Of a stretch of 7,079 bases of DNA, positions 3,658 through 7,079 are shown in pieces. Both the position numbers and the translations under genes were made by a program. The stretch spans positions 1 through 7,079 of the forward strand of contig CALMBE010000038.1 in assembly GCA_937860165.1 (NCBI GenBank), written 5' to 3'. Every line of letters begins with the position of its first letter. The first letter of the stretch is position 1. The notes below the pieces were generated by a model, which did not search any database, was not told the DNA's origin, and saw only the letters and a list, made by a program, of their open reading frames with translations. Origin of the DNA: an uncultured Planctomycetaceae bacterium. Its GTDB lineage: Bacteria; Planctomycetota; Planctomycetia; Pirellulales; Lacipirellulaceae.

Positions 3658-6600
3658 GTGTCTACCGATGACCCTACGCCGACCGAACCTTCCTTCGATC
3701 CCGAATTTGCGATTGCAGCTCGATTGATCGATATGCCGATTGAAGATGAGCTCAAGGAAAGCTATCTCACCTATGCGATGAGCGTGATCGTGAGCCGGGC
3801 GCTTCCCGATGTGCGCGACGGCCTGAAACCCTCGCAACGGCGGATTCTGGTCGCCATGAACGATCTGAACCTCACCCCCGGGGCGGCGCGGGTGAAGTGT
3901 GCCAAGATCTCTGGTGACACGAGCGGCAATTACCATCCCCATGGCGAAAGCGTGATCTACCCCACGCTTGTACGGATGGCCCAAGAGTGGAACATGCGTC
4001 ATGTTCTGATCGACAAGCAGGGGAACTTTGGTTCGATCGCCGGCCTGCCCCCCGCTGCCATGCGATACACCGAAGCCCGCGTGAGTCCCTTTGCGGCGTT
4101 GATGCTCGAAGACTTGAAGCTCGACACGGTCGATTATGTCCCCACCTACGACGAACGCCATACTGAGCCGACGGTTCTCCCCTCGAAGTTTCCCAACCTC
4201 CTGGTCAATGGCGCCAATGGCATCGCGGTGGGTATGGCCACGAGCATCCCGCCGCACAATCTGGGCGAAGTTTGCCGGGGAGTGATTGCCCTCCTGGACA
4301 ACCCAAACATCACCGTCCATGGACTCATGGAACACATTCCGGGTCCCGACTTTCCCACGGGTGGAATCATCTGCGGACGTGCCGCGATCTGGCGAGGTTA
4401 TGAAACGGGCCGCAGCACCATCGTGTTGCGGGCGCGGACTTCGGTGGAAGAAACCCCCAAACGGACGCGGATCATAGTCCACGAGATTCCCTACCAACAG
4501 GCCCGTGACCGAGTCGAGGAGCGGATCGCCCAGTTGGCCCAGGAAGGAAGAATCTCCGGCATCTCGGCCACCCGCAATGAAAGTGATCTGAAGGAACCGG
4601 TGCGGTTGATTTTGGAACTGAAGCGCGACGCGGATCCCGATGTCGTGTTGAACCAGCTCTACAAGTTCTCGCCGTTGCAGGAAACGTTCTCGATCATTTT
4701 TTTGTCATTGGTCGATGGCAAACCGCGGGTTCTGACTCTCAAGGAGATGTTGAGCGAATTTATCCGCCATCGCGAAACAGTGATCCGCAGGCGGACCTTG
4801 TTCCTGCTTTCTAAGGCACGCAAGCGCAAACACACTGTGCAAGGTTTGCTGCTCGCACACGCGAACATCGACGAAGTCATCCGCGTGATTCGGGCATCGA
4901 AAACCCAGGCGGAAGCCAAGCAATCGTTGATGCAGATTCGCACCCCCGGAGCCCTCCTGCAACGCGCGTTGGGCGACGAGGGCTACTCCCAGTTCCAAGC
5001 AGAACGTGGCGTCGCCGAGTTTTACTCACTCACGCCGGTACAGTCCGACGCGATTTTGCGGATGACACTCGGTCAGTTGGTGAACCTGGAGCAGGAAAAA
5101 CTCGCGGAGGAACACGCCAGTCTGTTGGAAGAAATCACCGAATACTCGGGGATTTTGGCCGACCAGCAAAAAATCCGCGAGCTGATCCGCGCGGATTGCG
5201 AAATGTTGATCGCCAAGCACGCCGATGCCCGCCGCACGGAAATCTCCGACAAGGAAATCGGCGATGTCGACCTCGAAGACCTCATCGAAGAAGAACAGAT
5301 GGTGGTCTCGATCTCGCACAACGGTTACATCAAGCGGACCCCGTCGAGCGTGTACCGAGCCCAGCGGCGCGGTGGTAAGGGGGTCAAGGGAGCGCGGGTC
5401 GACGAAGATGACCCCGTCGAGCATCTGTTTGTCACCAGCACGCACGATTACCTGCTCTTTTTCACCTCCAAAGGTAAAGTCTACTGGGAAAAGGTATACA
5501 ACTTGCCCCAGCTTTCTCGCGATGCCAAAGGCCGCGCCGTAGTGAATTTGCTCAATCTGGCCCCCGACGAAAAAATCACCGACTGCCGAGCCGTGCGTGA
5601 TTTTGACCTGCCGGACCTGTTCTTGATTATGGCCACGCGACAAGGCTTGGTGAAAAAGACCGAGCTCAAGGCTTACAGTCGCCCCTTGAAAAGCGGCATC
5701 ATCGCCATCAAGCTCCGCGAAGACGACGAATTGGTGCAAGTGGCGATCACCAAGCTGGGTGACGAAGTGGTTCTCTCCACAGCCAACGGAATGGCAATTC
5801 GATTTAACGAATCCGACGCCCGACCGATGGGTCGCAATACGAGCGGTGTCAAAGGCATTAACCTCACCAAGGGAGATACCCTGGTTGGCATGGTGGTGGC
5901 CGACCCCGAGGCAACTCTGTTCACAGCTTGCGCCAATGGTTACGGCAAGCGCACGAAATTTGGTCCCAATGCCCTCCCCGAAGAAGCTAGCGCTGAGGAC
6001 GAATCCGGCGAGCCCACATCAACAGGCGAGCCTACTTCATCCGGCGAGCCCACTTCAGTGGGCGGGGAATTAGAAGAAACCGAGGACGAAAACAGCAGCT
6101 CTTCGTTCCGCTACCGCACCCAGAACCGCGGCGGCAAGGGAGTCCGCGATATCAAGACAACCCCCCGCAATGGTCCGGTAGTCGACATCGTGCGTGTCGA
6201 CGACAACGACGAAGTGATGATGATCACCGCGCGAGGAAAAATCCAACGGGTGAAAGTCAGTGATTTCTCGGCTAACCGAACGCAACGACGTGCTTGGAAA
6301 CGTCATCAGCATCTCAGCGCTAAGCTTTTGACTCTGCAATATAATCCGGAACACTATGCGCTCTATCAGCGCTATCAAATACAACGCCATGCGGGCGGTG
6401 GAATGGATCATGATTGCCTGGAGCAGTACCATAATTTTTTGTTACAAAGCCATGTTGACTCCCAATTGGTTGAATTTCGTGACCATGAACAGCTTTGTAT
6501 GGTGAGTATTATTGATGTGTTGCCGGATGGACTTTCTTCTGTTTATACATTTTTTGATGCGGAAGTCGTTCAAGCCAGTTATGGAACTTACAATATCTTG

Positions 6601-6759
6601 TGGCAAATTGAGCAATGCCGCTTACGTGCTTTGCCTTACCTTTATCTCGGTTATTGGATTAAAGAAAACCATAAAATGCGTTATAAAGCTAACTTCCAAC
6701 CATTAGAAGTATTGCAAAATAATCGATGGAAGTTATTGGAAGATCACGATAGTTTTTAA
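3658..6759 (+). CDS. gyrA: DNA gyrase subunit A, C-terminus replaced by Bpt sequence (chimeric ORF)
   Basis: Residues 1-871 are DNA gyrase subunit A, which with GyrB introduces negative supercoils using ATP. The start is GTG at 3658 behind AAAGGA. The catalytic domain spans ~38-500, with active-site R136-Y137 in AAMRYTEAR. The quinolone region reads [10 protein letters not shown]: the E. coli S83 equivalent is S98, but the D87 equivalent is P102. [13 protein letters not shown] replaces the common GSIDGDSAAAMRY. The GyrA box QRRGGKG (569-575) separates gyrase from topoisomerase IV, and a degenerate QNRGGKG lies at 822-828. Three GEPTS-type repeats (784-801) interrupt the C-terminal pinwheel. 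After VSDFS (to 871) the expected GRNTQGV ending of the last blade is absent, and the frame continues as Bpt to 6759. Gyrase has thus lost its final residues plus tail, and the whole 1033-residue product is probably artificial. Confidence 0.9.
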   Translation: MSTDDPTPTEPSFDPEFAIAARLIDMPIEDELKESYLTYAMSVIVSRALPDVRDGLKPSQRRILVAMNDLNLTPGAARVKCAKISGDTSGNYHPHGESVIYPTLVRMAQEWNMRHVLIDKQGNFGSIAGLPPAAMRYTEARVSPFAALMLEDLKLDTVDYVPTYDERHTEPTVLPSKFPNLLVNGANGIAVGMATSIPPHNLGEVCRGVIALLDNPNITVHGLMEHIPGPDFPTGGIICGRAAIWRGYETGRSTIVLRARTSVEETPKRTRIIVHEIPYQQARDRVEERIAQLAQEGRISGISATRNESDLKEPVRLILELKRDADPDVVLNQLYKFSPLQETFSIIFLSLVDGKPRVLTLKEMLSEFIRHRETVIRRRTLFLLSKARKRKHTVQGLLLAHANIDEVIRVIRASKTQAEAKQSLMQIRTPGALLQRALGDEGYSQFQAERGVAEFYSLTPVQSDAILRMTLGQLVNLEQEKLAEEHASLLEEITEYSGILADQQKIRELIRADCEMLIAKHADARRTEISDKEIGDVDLEDLIEEEQMVVSISHNGYIKRTPSSVYRAQRRGGKGVKGARVDEDDPVEHLFVTSTHDYLLFFTSKGKVYWEKVYNLPQLSRDAKGRAVVNLLNLAPDEKITDCRAVRDFDLPDLFLIMATRQGLVKKTELKAYSRPLKSGIIAIKLREDDELVQVAITKLGDEVVLSTANGMAIRFNESDARPMGRNTSGVKGINLTKGDTLVGMVVADPEATLFTACANGYGKRTKFGPNALPEEASAEDESGEPTSTGEPTSSGEPTSVGGELEETEDENSSSSFRYRTQNRGGKGVRDIKTTPRNGPVVDIVRVDDNDEVMMITARGKIQRVKVSDFSANRTQRRAWKRHQHLSAKLLTLQYNPEHYALYQRYQIQRHAGGGMDHDCLEQYHNFLLQSHVDSQLVEFRDHEQLCMVSIIDVLPDGLSSVYTFFDAEVVQASYGTYNILWQIEQCRLRALPYLYLGYWIKENHKMRYKANFQPLEVLQNNRWKLLEDHDSF
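6007..6060 (+). repeat. Three 18-base tandem repeats encoding GEPTS(T/S/V) inside gyrA
   Basis: Units 6007-6024, 6025-6042 and 6043-6060 encode [12 protein letters not shown] and GEPTSV (residues 784-801). They differ mainly at third positions and in the last codon. They sit in an acidic, low-complexity segment ([12 protein letters not shown] to [11 protein letters not shown]) between recognisable pinwheel blades. This probably forms a disordered surface loop that can expand or contract by whole units without breaking the frame. Confidence 0.9.
6250..6282. other. Junction between planctomycete gyrA and betaproteobacterial bpt
   Basis: Up to VKVSDFS the protein matches GyrA. From [12 protein letters not shown] on it matches the conserved F..NR(T/S)QRR entry of the Bpt C-terminal domain. 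Both families can carry a similar V..DF motif here, so the exact breakpoint is ambiguous by some bases, and a short shared stretch may have caused the join. Base composition falls sharply afterwards: by hand count G+C is 31 of 60 at 5281-5340, but 22 of 60 at 6421-6480 and 17 of 60 at 6661-6720. Confidence 0.85.
6271..6759 (+). pseudogene. bpt: C-terminal domain of aspartate/glutamate leucyltransferase, 5' truncated by the junction
   Basis: Bpt transfers leucine from Leu-tRNA to proteins beginning with Asp or Glu, marking them for ClpS/ClpAP degradation in the bacterial N-degron pathway. The 162 residues seen correspond to the ATE C-terminal domain: [66 protein letters not shown] and [10 protein letters not shown]. 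Intact Bpt is about 235-250 residues. The N-terminal part with its cysteine motifs is absent, replaced in frame by gyrase. AT-rich codons (TTA, AAT, TTT) contrast with the GC-richer usage before the junction. The gene is probably intact in its own genome and truncated only by the join. pyrD follows after 33 bases, as in betaproteobacterial aat-bpt-pyrD clusters. Confidence 0.88.
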
Positions 6760-6792
6760 CCTTCTGTTATTTTTAACTACATATTCCATCGA

Positions 6793-7079
6793 ATGTTGTA
6801 TCAATTTCTCCGTCCGTTACTGTTTAAGCTTGATCCAGAAGACGCCCATTGGCTTGCATTTCGTGCGCTGAATCAGATACAACAGCTAGGGTTGTTGAAG
6901 AAACCGCCCGAGAGTTGCAAATCCCGCACCGTTATGGGATTGAATTTTCCCAACCCAGTGGGATTGGCAGCAGGTTTGGACAAAAATGGTGAGTACATCG
7001 ATGCATTAGCATCCTTGGGATTCGGATTCATTGAGATTGGTACTGTTCCACCGCGCCCACAACCGGGTAATCCACGCCC
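6793..7079 (+). CDS. pyrD: Dihydroorotate dehydrogenase (quinone), class 2, N-terminal part (3' end outside window)
   Basis: The reading frame starts at ATG 6793 and is open to the window end, giving 95 residues of a protein normally ~335-350 long. Class 2 PyrD is a peripheral inner-membrane flavoenzyme that oxidises dihydroorotate to orotate in pyrimidine synthesis and passes electrons to quinone. The N-terminus [20 protein letters not shown] is the amphipathic membrane-binding segment typical of this class. [14 protein letters not shown] (residues 54-67) includes the FMN/substrate lysine K64, and EIGTV (81-85) includes the FMN-contacting T84. The usual [12 protein letters not shown] reads [12 protein letters not shown] here, a Thr-to-Pro change at residue 86. 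No clear Shine-Dalgarno sequence precedes the ATG. Composition and neighbour place it in the same betaproteobacterium-like segment as bpt, probably cotranscribed with it. Confidence 0.93.
   Translation, partial: MLYQFLRPLLFKLDPEDAHWLAFRALNQIQQLGLLKKPPESCKSRTVMGLNFPNPVGLAAGLDKNGEYIDALASLGFGFIEIGTVPPRPQPGNPR

Noticed and set aside
3445..4497. Long open frame (350 codons) on the minus strand
   Set aside because: It lies antisense to the most conserved part of gyrA and crosses the repeat region and gyrA promoter. Its sequence is rich in R, G and H and resembles no protein I know, as expected for the reverse of a GC-rich gene.
5026..5739. Open frame of 237 codons on the minus strand
   Set aside because: It is antisense to the gyrase pinwheel with no ribosome binding site or recognisable domain. 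Low stop frequency opposite a biased gene explains it.
2766..6014. Shared GGCGAGCC between the intergenic repeat and the GEPTS codons of gyrA
   Set aside because: The match is only eight bases and is explained by Gly-Glu-Pro codons in a GC-rich genome. The flanks do not match.
1..7079. Search for CRISPR arrays, insertion sequences, phage genes and toxin-antitoxin pairs
   Set aside because: No regularly spaced repeat-spacer array, no transposase or integrase motif and no small paired toxin-antitoxin genes were seen on either strand.

Overview
The window is two unrelated stretches of DNA joined inside one reading frame. About 1-6270 looks like a planctomycete, probably of the Pirellulales type. 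The grounds are the form of GyrA, moderately high GC, a tRNA without an encoded CCA, several protein families I do not recognise, and gene-poor gaps full of short repeats. About 6271-7079 looks like a betaproteobacterium. It is clearly more AT-rich and carries the end of bpt followed by the start of pyrD, an order I know from betaproteobacteria. The most likely explanation is a chimeric contig from a mixed sample, not a real gene fusion. Both taxonomic assignments are inferences from memory of the families, not search results.

Layout. On the + strand come the C-terminal part of an unrecognised protein (to 511), a small FmdB-type zinc-ribbon protein (555-770), a 327-base gap with a strong sigma70-like promoter, and a two-gene unit. 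That unit is a membrane-anchored coiled-coil protein (1098-1937) and a 74-residue single-span membrane protein overlapping it by 29 bases (1909-2133). A hairpin plus a short T run separates it from a convergent bacterial ferritin on the - strand (2163-2672). Next is about 1 kb without protein genes (2673-3657). It holds one tRNA-Leu(GAG) on the - strand and several inverted, direct and tandem repeats, and ends with a likely gyrA promoter.

gyrA starts at GTG 3658. It carries the catalytic domain, coiled-coil region, GyrA box and most of the C-terminal pinwheel. At about residue 871 the frame passes into the C-terminal domain of Bpt (aspartate/glutamate leucyltransferase), which stops at 6759. 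The 5' part of pyrD (class 2 dihydroorotate dehydrogenase) runs off the end.

How the genes relate. Only the coiled-coil gene and the small membrane gene look functionally linked, through shared transcription, overlapping coding regions and membrane location. Ferritin (iron storage), tRNA-Leu and gyrase (supercoiling) are independent housekeeping units. bpt and pyrD belong to a different genome. I found no CRISPR array, insertion sequence, phage gene, toxin-antitoxin pair or defence system. The GyrA-Bpt joint is the most striking feature, and it is probably an artefact.
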